Shown here: piece after piece, positions 11,569 through 22,873 of the stretch
Numbering within the stretch: position 1 is the stretch's first letter
How the letters are laid out: the number at the start of each line of letters is the position of its first letter
Assembly: GCA_002189035.1 (NCBI GenBank)
Contig: CM007989.1
Location: forward strand, 3,472,001 to 3,536,000
Source of the DNA: Utricularia gibba
Lineage: Eukaryota > Streptophyta > Magnoliopsida > Lamiales > Lentibulariaceae
DNA length: 64,000 nt
Direction: 5' to 3'
The notes under the pieces: model-generated
The model's database searches: none
What the model was told of the DNA's origin: nothing
The model's input: the letters and a program-made list of their open reading frames with translations, nothing else
Program-made: the position numbers and the translations under genes

Positions 11569-14500
11569 ATGGCGGAAGTCATTTCGCTGCCGGAGGAGAT
11601 TCGAGCTACAGCCACTCGTCTGAATGTTGATTTGGCTTCGCTTGATCTCGACTCCATTAAGCTGCCTCCGGATGAGGATTTCGGCATCATTAGGTGCGTA
11701 TTTTCATGCGAATTGGTTTGGGCTGATTTTCGTTCCCTCTGTTATGATGTTGTCTCATTTTTTCCAAACTGTGGCAGTGACGACGAGGATTTGAAGGAGG
11801 GGGAACCATTGGAGTCTGAAGAGGGTTTTGCAAACATTATTGTCGTAGACAATCTGCCGGTGGTGCCAAAAGAGAAATTTGAGAAATTGGAAGGCGTTGT
11901 TCGAAAACTTTACAGTCAGATTGGGGTTATCAAAGATGATGGACTTTGGATGCCTGTTGACCCGGAAACAGGAAAAACATTGGGATATTGCTTCATCGCG
12001 TACAACACTCCGCAGGTAGCTTTTGACAAATTTTGGCTTCAAAATTTGTCTGTTTTATAAATGTTTAATGCATATGCCGGATTTTAGGAGGCTGAATTGG
12101 CTAAGGAAAAGACCCATCTGTACAAGCTTGATAGAGCTCACGTATTCGCAGTTAATATGTTCGAAGACATTGACAAGTTTATGAAAGTTCCAGAGGAGTG
12201 GGCACCCCCAGAAACTAAGCCATATGTTCCAGGGGTCGATACCTTCTTCCTGCTCAGTCCTCTACTCAACATATAATTTTTTTTTTTATCACACCTCTGT
12301 TTGTTACAGGAGAATTTGCAAAAGTGGCTTATGGATGAGAAAGCTAGAGATCAGTTCGTGATCCGCTCTGGATCAGACACTGAGGTTTTCTGGAATGATG
12401 CAAGACACATGAAACCTGAGCCAGTTTATAAAAGGGCGGTAAGTAAACACAAAATCTACTGGACAGAAATATGGTGTTGTCTTAGCTAATGCTCCATTGC
12501 AGTTTATAATATGGTCATTTGTGTTCATCATCTAATTAACTGAATTTGGTATCTTTGTATTGCAGTACTGGACAGAAAAATTCGTGCAGTGGTCACCACT
12601 TGGAACATACTTGGCCACCGTGCATAGACAGGGTGCTGCAATTTGGGGTGGTGCGACAACCTTTAACCGCCTGATGAGATATGCTCACCCCCAGGTTTTT
12701 TTTTTGGATGGTTACGTCCTATAAACAATATTCTCATTCACAGAATTATTGATTTAATGGTGCGGTTTTTCAGGTAAACTTGATTGATTTTTCCCCTGGT
12801 GAAAAGTATCTGGTGACATACAGTAGCCATGAACCCAGCAATCCTCGTGATACTCATGTACGGAGCCTCTATATGAATTTTGATGTTGTTTTAGATTATT
12901 GACTTGTGGAGGCTTTAATGGAGCTTACTTGCAGAGGGTTGTCATAAATCTGTTTGATGCTAGAACTGGGAAAGTTATGAGAGATTTCAAGGGGAGTGCT
13001 GATGAATTTGCCGTTGGGGGTACCGGTGGAGTCAGTGGTGTGTCTTGGCCTGTGTTTAGGTGATTTATGACACTTTTTCTTGGTTCGGTTAGCTCATCAA
13101 GCGCTTTCTTTCAATAATTTAGGTTTTCTTTCTTCTGATAAAAAACAAAATCGAGGGTTGCTTTCTGATTCGTATAGCTATTATTTTTTGCAGATGGGGT
13201 GGTGGAAAAGATGACAAGTACTTTGCAAGAATTGGAAAGAATGCCATATCGGTTTATGAAACACAGACTTTTGGTCTGATTGACAAGAAATCTGTGAAGG
13301 TTGATAATGTTGTTGATTTCAGCTGGTCACCTACTGATCCCATTATTGCCCTCTTTGTTCCAGAACTTGGAGGAGGAAATCAACCTGCAAGGGTAAGTAT
13401 ATTTACCAGGGCTTTTAGGCATATGAAAATTATAAATTATTTATTAATTTTTTGCATTTCATATGGCAGGTGAGTCTTATGGAAATCCCAAGCAAAAGTG
13501 AGTTAAGGCAGAAAAATCTATTCAGCGTCAGTGATTGTAAAATGTACTGGCAAAGTAATGGGGAATACCTTGCTGTTAAGGTCGATCGGTACACCAAAAC
13601 CAAGAAAAGTACGTATACTGGATTTGAGCTCTTCAGAATCAAGGAACGGGATATTCCTATAGAGGTTCTGGAGCTTGAAAATAAGAATGACAAGATCATT
13701 GCCTTTGCTTGGGAGCCCAAGGGTCACAGGTTTGCTGTTATCCATGGTGACAACCCAAGGCCTGATGTTAGTTTCTACTCGATGCGGAGTGGCAGCAATA
13801 CACTGAAGGTTTCCAAGCTGACCACTCTCAAGGCAAAGCAGGCAAACGCTCTTTACTGGTCCCCGTCTGGCCGCTTTATCATACTGGCTGGATTAAAGGG
13901 TTTCAACGGGCAGCTGGAGTTTTACAATGTTGATGATCTTGAGACAATGGCACAGGCTGAGCATTTCATGGCTACAGACGTTGAATGGGATCCTACTGGA
14001 AGGTGAGGTTTGATCCCTTTTATGTGTTACCTCTGAACCACTCTGTGCCCGTAGGTTTTTGGAGGAATGTTAACCGTTATGCTGATCTTTTGTACATTCC
14101 CGCAGGTATGTAGTGACGGCGGTGACATCCGTCCATGAGATGGAAAATGGATTCAACGTATGGTCCTTCAATGGAAAACCTCTGTACAGAATACTCAAGG
14201 ACCATTTCTTCCAAGTAAGTGCTGCTTCCATTTGGAGATTCAATTTGGAATCGGTTGTACCTAGCAAGCACACTTGGCTGACTTTTCCAACTGCAGTTTT
14301 TGTGGCGGCCGAGGCCTCCATCCTTCTTGAGCCCTGAAAAGGAGGAGGAGATTTCAAAGAACTTGAAAAAGTACAGCAAGAAGTACGAGGCCGAGGATCA
14401 AGACGTTTCTCTGTTGTTAAGTGAACAGGACCGCGAGAAGAGGAAGATGCTGAAGGAAGAGTGGGCACGGTGGATCGGAGAGTGGAGGCGATTCCACGAA

Positions 14501-14629
14501 GAAGAGAAGCTCATCCGCCAGAAACTGCGAGACGACGAGGCTAGCGATGAAGAAGAGGAGTACGAAGCAAAGGAAGTGGAGATCGAGGAGGTGGTGGATG
14601 TTACAGAAGAAGTCATCTCCTTCGACTGA
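11569..14629 (+). CDS. EIF3B: Translation initiation factor eIF3 subunit b
   Basis: Eleven exons: 11569-11693, 11778-12015, 12088-12234, 12310-12438, 12566-12694, 12774-12857, 12935-13059, 13194-13392, 13470-14002, 14106-14214 and 14297-14629, giving 716 residues, the usual plant length. eIF3b is the scaffold of eIF3, which binds the 40S subunit during initiation. Order of parts: an acidic N-terminus (DEDFGI...DDEDLKEGEP), an RRM (ANIIVVDNLPVVP to GYCFIAYNTPQEAELAKE), WD40-like beta-propeller blades (FVQWSPLGTYLATVHRQGAA, NLIDFSPGEKYLVTYSSHEP, VDFSWSPTDPIIALFVPELG, ALYWSPSGRFIILAGLKGF, DVEWDPTGRYVVTAVTSVHE), then FLWRPRPPSFLSPEKEEEIS and a charged helical tail (REKRKMLKEEWARWIGEWRR) that binds other subunits. 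The donor after exon 3 (GTCGAT) is weak. The frame is intact throughout. Confidence 0.95.
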
Positions 14630-14779
14630 CCACAACTTTTCCGAGCAACAACCAACTATTTAGTTCTTTTCTGTTGTAAAATTTTCCGGTATGAGCCCAT
14701 GACCGAATGCTTGCTTAATGGAGTTGTAACTTCTTATCCAGTTTTTCTGGATTTTCTTGTCTTGGATTAATTTTTTAAA

Positions 14780-15515
14780 TCTGTGCTTCGTAAGGGTTTT
14801 TTTTAATGGTTTCTTCTTATTTTCCCTGGTGCCCCTTGATTCCTCGTAATTGCTCTCCGACACCGCATTGCTTTTTGGTTTGGTATCAGCCTGCCGCACA
14901 ATTTGTTCGACGAAATGCCCGAGCAGAAACGCTACCTGGAAATTTTTCTAGTATGGAAGACCGTTGTTCTGTTAACAGCCCACGAAGGATCCTGAGCTTC
15001 TCCAAGAATCGGAAGGCGAATCCCGGTTTTTCTCAAGTCGATGACTACAAAAATACGGCAGGTTTCGGTGTCTCCGGCGAGCATGGCCCCAAACTTTCTG
15101 AGGTTTATGGGTTCGTGGCTCCATAACCACCGTGGTGTTCACAGGTTTGGCTCCAATTGACTCATTGCATTCCCGCTTAAGTTCATGATCTTGGGCATCC
15201 ATCTGAATCTCCGTGAAAGCTATTGAATTGTTGCTATTTGATGCCGGATTAGAGGATTAAAGTTCACATCAGGATTGAACACGGGGGGGTCGTCGGTCTG
15301 TTGGGTTTGAAGTGTACTCACACATCCAAATTGGGTTATTTTTTTGTGATCAATGCAGAATAATTTGTTAGAACATCTCTGATCTACATGTCTAAGCCTT
15401 TTTTGCTTATCCAACAGCCATTTTCCTCATATGGGCATATATCCCAGATGAATGGTTACATTCTTTAGGGATCTACTACTATCCAAGCAGGTCAGATACA
15501 ACGTTTACATCCACA
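14780..15515 (+). repeat. Duplicated block, PIG-P copy 1 side
   Basis: This stretch (5' flank, exon 1, intron 1, exon 2 and the first bases of intron 2 of PIG-P) is clearly homologous to 20447-21085. Shared runs include ttattttccctggtgcccct upstream and gaataatttgttagaacatc in intron 1. Similarity stops shortly after exon 2. Confidence 0.8.
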
Positions 15516-15893
15516 AACTCTTACACAGTCCTTGATGCCGCAAATTGTGATCCATGTCAGGCACTGGGCACTGGTCGTACCTACTTATTTGATGGTTTCA
15601 GTTGCATTGGGTATTGTCTTCTACATTGGCATCAACTTCATGGCAACTCCTCCTCCTACTTCCTTGAACACCATGCTTGGTAGGTGATCGGCAGTGAGCA
15701 ATTACTCACCCTGCCATTTTACTGAAATTGTCCTGATGTGTCGTCCTATCTTATAGATGAGTTCAGTAGGGAACCAGAACCCTTTAGTGCCATCATTTCC
15801 ACAGAGGACGACGGCGACCAGCCCATCCGGCCGATATCAGACATCGGCGTCGATCAGGTGAACAAGATAATGTTCAGAAATGCAAAGGCATAG
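14953..15893 (+). CDS. PIGP: GPI-GlcNAc transferase subunit P, full-length copy with a frame break
   Basis: Exons 14953-15144, 15418-15490, 15561-15679 and 15757-15893. PIG-P is a small two-pass ER membrane subunit of the complex that starts GPI-anchor synthesis by moving GlcNAc to phosphatidylinositol. Exon 1 has NSPRRILSFSKNRKA and GFGVSGEHGPKLSEVYGFV; exons 2-3 give IWAYIPDEWLHSLGIYYYPS and HWALVVPTYLMVSVALGIVF; exon 4 ends QPIRPISDIGVDQVNKIMF. The second copy reads GTGGGCTCC where this one reads GTGGCTCC (near 15115-15119). The missing G shifts the frame just before the first membrane segment and creates a stop at once. All four splice pairs and every other exon are well preserved, so I lean towards sequence error rather than a dead gene. 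Confidence 0.82.
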
Positions 15894-16426
15894 GCACCAG
15901 CGGTACCTCTTTCTTCCAATTAAAAAAAACCCCTTGTTAAAAACAAGATAATCGTAAAATTATTATTTTTGTTAAATACAAAACTTTAGAAGGAATTATT
16001 TTTAAAAATTATTTCTATTTCTAAAATTTAAAATATAAATGATTTGAAAATTAAAAATGATGGAGCCAACCATGGCTTGATCGATGGGCCTTGGTGGGCT
16101 TCTTTGCTCCTAAAGCCCACACGAAGCATCTGACCATCATACTCATCTGGCACAGACACAAGTGAATTAAAATAAAATAAGAAATAGGGGATAAATGTGA
16201 AGTATGGTTTGGTGGGAGTCACATTTACTCTCTTCACATGGAGAATAGACTTTTCACGGCATTTAAAAATAATAAAAAAAATAGGGTTGCAGCTCACTAG
16301 TCCCCAAATAGGAGTTGCCTCCAAGATGTGAGAAATGGGATTTTGAGTGCAAAGCGACATGCCACCAAACCTTGTGCTCCTGTGCGCCGGAAGCATCTAG
16401 GCCACGAGTATTAAGCAAATAAAACT

Positions 16427-16794
16427 CTAAGTTTGTGTTTGATAGGTAATTTAAGATTTCGATAATATGGTTTAAGATAAAATGTATTTTAGGGTTTCAG
16501 GTTTGGTATGTGTTTAGTAGATGAATTTAGATGCGTTATATTTGGTAATGAAAAAATATTTGGATTGTAGTTTTAAATTTATTTGTAAGTGAATGAGATT
16601 AAGGATAAATTAGAAGTAAATATATAATTTAATATAAAACATAACATTTCCTCAATTTTCAATTGAAAACTGTATATATATTTTTAATTTATCTTAAATT
16701 AGTTAAGTTTTTTAAAAAAAATTTCACCAAACACACAAGTTAAATAAACATATTTTGAAACCAACATTAAACCAGTTATCAAACAACACCTAAG
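16427..16794. mobile_element. Small MITE-like inverted-repeat element
   Basis: The left end (ctaagtttgtgtttgatag) resembles the reverse complement of the right end (cttaggtgttgtttgataa); the 330 bp between are almost all A/T and non-coding. Ends reading taggtgttgtttga are common in plant hAT-type MITEs. No clear target duplication was resolved. Confidence 0.4.
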
Positions 16795-17596
16795 GATGAA
16801 TGTGGATGATAGTTTTAGATTGATTTTAAGGGAGTTTTATTTAATATAAATGTATGGTAATAAATTTTAATTTAATTTTGGTATTAGAAATTTTTAAAAC
16901 TTATAAATTATGTTTTATCTTTAACCATAAAACTATAATTTAGATAAAAAAAAATATAATGAAATTAGATTTATATAATGTTTAGTTATTAAGTAAAACA
17001 TTCACTGCTAAGTAAAAAAATGAAGTATAGCTTATATAGATCACCTTCTATATAATTAAATACAACTCTCTCTATCCAGATATTATTTAAACCTCTGATG
17101 TAAAATATGATATAATTTTATAAAACTTTGTTAAGCCATCTTAATCTTATCAATCAAATGCAAAAAATACATAACCATTTGATACAATAGTGTAATGAAT
17201 AGCATATCTAAATTATTTGTACATACAGCATACATAATGAACTTAAATTTGAAATAACATGTTAAAATGATAATTTCATTTAATAGATGTATTTAGAATA
17301 TGTGTTTTATTAATAAAATATATGATGTAAAAGAATTTTAAAAAAAAATGATTAAAATGTTCATATAAGGATGTGTTTTGTTGGTGTGTATGATGCTAAA
17401 CTGAGTTTAATTTATTTGAATTTAAATTTATACACTTTATTGATTTAAAAGATAATTCTATTGTACTCAAACTTATGCACTTATAACACATATCTCTAGT
17501 CAAAGCATTGGCCGCCACACCAATCCACAACCCTTACTTCCTAATCCTAAATTAATCACCATTAGATTCGATTAGCTTCTAATTAATCACTATAGG

Positions 17597-17619
17597 ACAC
17601 ACACACACACACACACACA
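17597..17619. repeat. (AC)n microsatellite
   Basis: An uninterrupted AC dinucleotide run of 23 bp in intergenic DNA. Confidence 0.95.
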
Positions 17620-18370
17620 TAGATACAGCGTATGTGTTACGTGCCTAAATGTTGTGTCTGGGGCGCCCCCGATGGTGCTATTAAGAGGGGGGTGAAGTTT
17701 GAAATTTGGTATCTATGTGTTGTGTTGCTTTTAGTGTGGCCTTCCCTTCGCTTCCCTTCCCTTTCCATTTCAATAATAAATGGATCTATTACACATTAGA
17801 CTATGGCTGTCCAACATCATAATGCACCATCATTAGAACAAAGCCGACCTCCACCCATTTAATGCGATTCCACCCTTTTTATTAAATAAATAATTCCCCT
17901 TTATTAATATTAATTATCTCCAAAACCCTAAACTCTAAAGTCGTAATTACTATTGATAACATATTTCGATATGCGATATTGATTTCAAAAATATATACAT
18001 TCGAATGAATTTAAAGACGCCTGGGTCTGTAGCTTCAATGTGCTCTTGTTCCCGTGCCAAATAATTGTGGAAATTAAAGCCGATTTTTTTTATTATTTCG
18101 GTGTTAATATAAATTATTATCGCGTACTTAATTTAATAAAAATAATGGTGGAAATAATAAAGAGGTAATAATAAATAAATAATAAATGCTTGCGCGAGAC
18201 TTATTTGGTCACTTCGTCGTGCTTCTGGATTTTAGAAGCAGCGCCTCGGATAACTTGACTCCTGGCGGATTCTGTGATTGAGATTCACGGAGGTGGGAAT
18301 CGACGGCGGCTTCGTTTGGATAAGGAGAAGAGCGGTTGCATTCTTCGGATTCTGGGTCGTTGGTGTTTGT

Positions 18371-19253
18371 ATGGGAATGAGGTGCAAAAAGCACCCCGGC
18401 GACCTAAGCAGCGATGTCGGCGTCTGCGCTTCGTGCCTCCGGGAGCGCCTTTTCTCTGTAATGGTGGCGCAAGCGGAGCTGAGGCAGGACTGCAGGAAAA
18501 AGGAAATCCCGCAACAGGATTTTCCGGCTTTTCCGCGCTCCGTCTCGCCGTACATTTCGCGGACGGTGAGCCGCCACCAGATGTTTTTCAGTACGCCTCA
18601 GGTGAGGGCGACGGCGATGACTGTGGCGGTGGGGATTAGGGAGGAGGAGGAGGACGGGAAGGGGAGGAAGGGAAGGGTGGGAAATTGTCGTCGTTGTTTC
18701 TTAGGATCTTCAGACGGAAATCAGATAAGACGGATCCGGGTCGGGTAACGCATCCGCCGGAATGCTCGACGGCTTCATCGTCGTGGTTTTCTACAATAGT
18801 CCCAGGACGGACGAAGAAGCCGAATCAAACGTTTTCCGCAGACGATCGGCCGATAAAGTCGAAGCGAAAGCCGTACCGGCGTTTTGACCGGGGAATGTCC
18901 CCGGTAAGGAATCCTTACGAGGAAGAAAACGGCGGTTCAAGCGGTTACTCATCCGACTCATCCCATCAGACGCCTCGAAGGTCTCCGGCAGTTCCCCGCC
19001 GCGTCGGAGGCAAAGTTCCGGCAGCGCACAACGTACACGTCTCCGGCGTGTCCTTGTGCTTAAGTCCTCTAATCCGTCCCAGCCCCAGCCGACAATGGAA
19101 TCCAAAAGGCCTTCTAGTTCCCGACGTGCCCGCTGGCACCGAATCCAGAACCCCGTCCACTCTCCCCGGCTGTCCTCCGCCGCGTCGTTCTGCAAGAGCC
19201 GGTCCCGGAAACTCGCGGACTTCGGTAGGAGCAACTACTACCGCGACGACTAG
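18371..19253 (+). CDS. Uncharacterised plant protein with CKKH/CASC motif, frame-broken
   Basis: The start is ATG 18371 (MGMRCKKHPGDLSSDVGVCA). A Cys-x2-His-x10-Cys-x2-Cys pattern (CKKH...CASC) followed by LRERL suggests a small metal-binding N-terminus; I know of no assigned function. Then SVSPYISRTVSRHQMFFSTP, a basic SSLFLRIFRRKSDKTD, FDRGMSPVRN, HVSGVSLCLSPLIRPSPSRQ and the C-terminal SRKLADFGRSNYYRDD. These blocks recur in one plant family as I remember it, but here they lie in three frames. The first shift is in the G-rich tract 18640-18684, the second around 19105-19150. Each is repaired by one added base. It is one exon if so read. A 102-nt intron from the GTGAGG at 18602 was considered but leads to a stop. 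Confidence 0.6.
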
Positions 19254-20446
19254 TTCTCCGGTGACGTTCATTTACCGTTATGCCCTTCTCCCTCTTCCCC
19301 CCACATTAAATTCGCGCCTCTACTCACAAAAATCGGTTGGGTTTGGTTGTATATTTACACCACAGATTAACATACATTACCGTACAGCCGTCCTGCCCAA
19401 TAATAATATTTTAAAATTAAAACCATTTTAATTAATTCATCTACAATTTTTTTAAAAAAAATTAAAATATTTTTGGGTGTCTTACGTTCGTCCTGGGACG
19501 ATGAGAGCGAGAGCATCGACGGCTGGCATCGGTCCACGGCGGACGTCCTGATGAATTCCGGGATTCATTGATTGCAGAAGGGCGGGTGATGGGAATCGCC
19601 CACTCCACACCACTCGCTGCGGCTGCCTCCAACTGACCTTTGGGTCACTATTCAATTCATTCCGACCCCATTCACCTCTCCCTCCCCAACATCTTTTTCT
19701 TCTGCTGCATCTCCATCCCTTCTTCTGCATCTTGTGTCTAGGGAACTCACGACGCTTCAGATCAGTAGCATGTTTGGTGAGACCAAGCTGATGGTCATAA
19801 AAGCTCTCTGCTTGAAAATGGGAGGCCGCTTCTTCTTCTGTTCCTCGGTTTTCACCTAGTTGTAGTGCTTCAGTCATCCCTCGTACGTATCAGGGAAGTT
19901 GGGATCATCCTCCACCTCCGACTCATCGCACTTGAACCGAACAGGGGAGTGGATGAAAGACATCTTTCCTGAGTGCACCAGGGAACAAAGCTCGATGATG
20001 AAACAGAAAACTCAATGTATAGACAAGAAAAACCAGGGTGATTTTGCAGAAATTACCAGGCTCTCATCATCCACGACGATGGGAACCGGATTCTGCAAAG
20101 TATGTCCACAACAAACGATGATTACAAAATCGAATTTTTATCATACTGTGTGTAAAAACAAGTATCGTGAATAGGAAACCAGGTTCTTCGATGGACGCCA
20201 TCTACGTTACACAAAACAGAGAGAGAACCGATCGAAAGCGCATACAAAGTAGAGATCCGACAGAAATGGGCAAGAATTTGGGGAAGAGAAACGTGGCTTC
20301 CGCAGTTATCTTCTCATCCCATTACGAACTTGTCGTATTGGGTAACGACAAAAAGCTCAACAAGATACCTCAGCCACCATGTACCAAAAAATCACCAGTC
20401 GCAATCCAAGGGACGGTTTACCCAACAGGGCGGAGGTCATTTCGGC
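19254..20446. other. Intergenic, with unassigned coding-like minus-strand pieces
   Basis: On the minus strand, ATG at ~20203 gives MASIEEP before a GT. Further on come an AG-flanked exon reading NPVPIVVDDESL (20062-20098) and, near 19980-19880, MSFIHSPVRFKCDESEVEDD then PNFPDTYEG. They look like exons, but the stop after YEG and the loss of frame after it leave no complete product. I do not recognise the family. It may be a decayed or unrecognised short gene divergent from the truncated PIG-P copy. Confidence 0.3.
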
Positions 20447-21085
20447 TTTCTGTGCTTGTCAGGGTTTTTTTATCGATTTCTTGTTATTTTCCCTGGTGCC
20501 CCTTCATTTCTCGTAATTGTGCTCCAACATCGCATTGCTCATTCAGTTTCATATCAGCCTCGCGCACACTTTGTTCGATGAAATGCCGAGCAGAAACGCT
20601 ATCTGGAGGAAATTTTTCATCTAGTTATGAAAGACTGTTGTTCTGTTAACTGCCCACGAAAGATCCTGAGCTTCTCCAAGAATCGGAAGGCGAATCCCTG
20701 TTTTTCCCAAGTCGACGACCACAAAAATACGACAGGTTTCGGTGTCTCCGGCAAAAATGGCCCCAAACTTTCGGAGGTTAATGGGTTCGTGGGCTCCATA
20801 ACCACCGCGGTATTCACAGATTTGGTTCCAACTGACTCATTAGATTCCCACTTAGTTTCATTGCGCATCCTTTTGTTCTCCAAGTTCACACTTCCAAAAT
20901 TGGCTTTTTTGTTTCCTGAGTGTGATCGAAACAGAATAATTTGTTAGAACATCTTTGATCTTCATGTCTAAAGCTCTTTCGCTTACTCAACAGCCATTCT
21001 CCTCATATGGGCATATCTTCCAGATGAAAGGTCGCATTCTGTGGGGATCTATTACTACTACCCAACCAGGTCAGTAACAACGTTT
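20447..21085 (+). pseudogene. Truncated second copy of PIG-P
   Basis: Homologous to 14780-15515. Exon 1 reads DCCSVNCPRKILSFSKNRKA, GFGVSGKNGPKLSEVNGFVG and SITTAVFT in one frame from the ATG at 20627. The exon 1 donor, GT in copy 1 (15145), is AT here, so the normal splice is lost and translation runs into the old intron. Exon 2 (from ~20993) gives AILLIWAYLPDERSHSVGIY with one extra Tyr codon. Homology ends just after the exon 2 donor; exons 3 and 4 (second membrane segment and C-terminal tail) are absent. At best a short single-pass protein could be made, so I call it a pseudogene. Confidence 0.8.
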
Positions 21086-22873
21086 ACATACATTGTTCAC
21101 TTCCCTTCAGCAACTCACAATAAACAGCCTCAACAATCCATGCTTAATCCCACATAAGTTTTGCCTGTAGGTCCGACTTTGTATCTGTGACTTGGTTAGG
21201 CATCCAAGAACGCACAGCAAAACAACAATATGAATGCAAAACCTTTTGATCAACTTACAGTCGCTTTGGCCAAAGCCATGTTATCAGTTTGGGAGCCACT
21301 GACTAACCATGTTCAAGAAGTGGCCAAGAGACACTCATATGAAAGAAGGTAAGCAAATTACGAATATGGTATCAGTGGTTTGAAATTTCAAATTCATATG
21401 GCTATAGCAACAACCATAGTGCTAGAAGGAAAGATGATCCACGAAGGACAACTAGTTTAGTATTCTTTCTTGGTGAATCAGCACTAGTCCAGAATTCAAT
21501 AAATCAACCCATTGCCATATTTTCCCAGTTTGTTGCAGCGAATGCTTGTGTCTGTCATGGGCGTTGAATGTGATACGTGTTGGAAAATCTTGGCTTTTGT
21601 GGTGGAGCCACAATGATCCATATACAGTATTGCCTCTGAACAAGAATCCTCCATTTCATACAGGAGCTAGCTGAGCACATGGAAACAAGATTTTCACTTC
21701 ATTAGGGAAATATGTTAATAACAGGAAAGTGGAGTTGCACCGTGTCAAAGGAAAAGATCTGATATTCTACAAAACCATTGAATGACCCACCCAGCATTCA
21801 TTCACTCAAGAAGAATTCCAGGTTGAGGGAGGATGCTGGAAGTCAAGCATGAACCCTCTCTCCTATTTATGTGATATCTGGTGTTGACATAGCTCATCAA
21901 TAAGTTACCAAAAACTGTTTAGTGCAAGTATGAACCCTACACGCTTGGTGGTCTCTGGATTTCCTTCCAAATGTATATATACCCTCTTCTTTGGGTACTT
22001 TACTCACTATTCAAAAAATTTGGGATCTAATATCTTTTGACTCTTTAAATTGTTTATGATAAAAATTGAATTAATTTTATGTAATTCTAATTTAATAATT
22101 TATACATGTGATTAAATGTAAAACCAAAATGATAGTGATACTATGTCATATTGATTACAAATTATACAACATATATGCTTAAATTGAGTAATACTACTAA
22201 TTTTATATGAACTATTTTTTTAAAAGTAAAGAACATAAAATTATAAAAACTTAATATTCAAAACGAATAATATCATATAAATATATGATAGTTATATCAT
22301 CTAATATGTCAATTTTTTATATTAAAATATTATAAAATTGAATTTCCATTTTATTTATTTTACATACATTTGAAAACATAAGCGTTCCTAGATCAGGTTA
22401 GGTTACCGAGGAAAAAATGAAGGTCCCATGAGGCTTCAGTGTTGATCAAGAAAGGGAGGAGTCCTCCTCGCTGCTATGGTTTTTATTTATGAATATCCAC
22501 CAACCATTTAATGAATGGAAGGAGAGGGCACCTACCACTTACGTGAACTGAACGGAATTGATAGCATAGGGTAGGGTTGGATGTTAGTCTCCACCACAGT
22601 CACCTCTCACTGACTGCTGGATAATAAACTTTGGAAAGTAATGTCATTCTTCAAAAGAAAGCACCATATAATAAGGGATTTGTCACCTTCATTTCGGTAA
22701 CTGAAAATAGGGTTTGAAAAAGACAAAAAAAAAAAGAAAAAGAAAAGAAACAATCGTGACAGTGAAGTGGGATATGGAAATGGCATGGGATGGCACGGCC
22801 TGGACTAGACTAGGAGTATGGCGGTGCGATTACCGTGTGAGCGAGCCCTGGAGGGTGGAGTTTAATTTACACG
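21086..22873. other. Intergenic region
   Basis: About 1.8 kb. 21086-21990 has mixed composition and no conserved reading frame; 21990-22390 is very A/T-rich; the end holds the 3' flank of the ATL4-like gene. No repeat structure was resolved. Confidence 0.5.

Larger units (their letters stand above)
15894..18370. other. AT-rich intergenic region with repeats
   Basis: About 2.5 kb without a supported gene. It holds a MITE-like element at 16427-16794 and an (AC)n microsatellite at 17597-17619. The rest is A/T-rich with TTTAAATT-type tracts. ORFs here are short and lack family features. Confidence 0.6.

Noticed and set aside
18232-18555. A 107-codon minus-strand reading frame
   Set aside because: It overlaps the CKKH/CASC gene on the opposite strand and has low-complexity composition.
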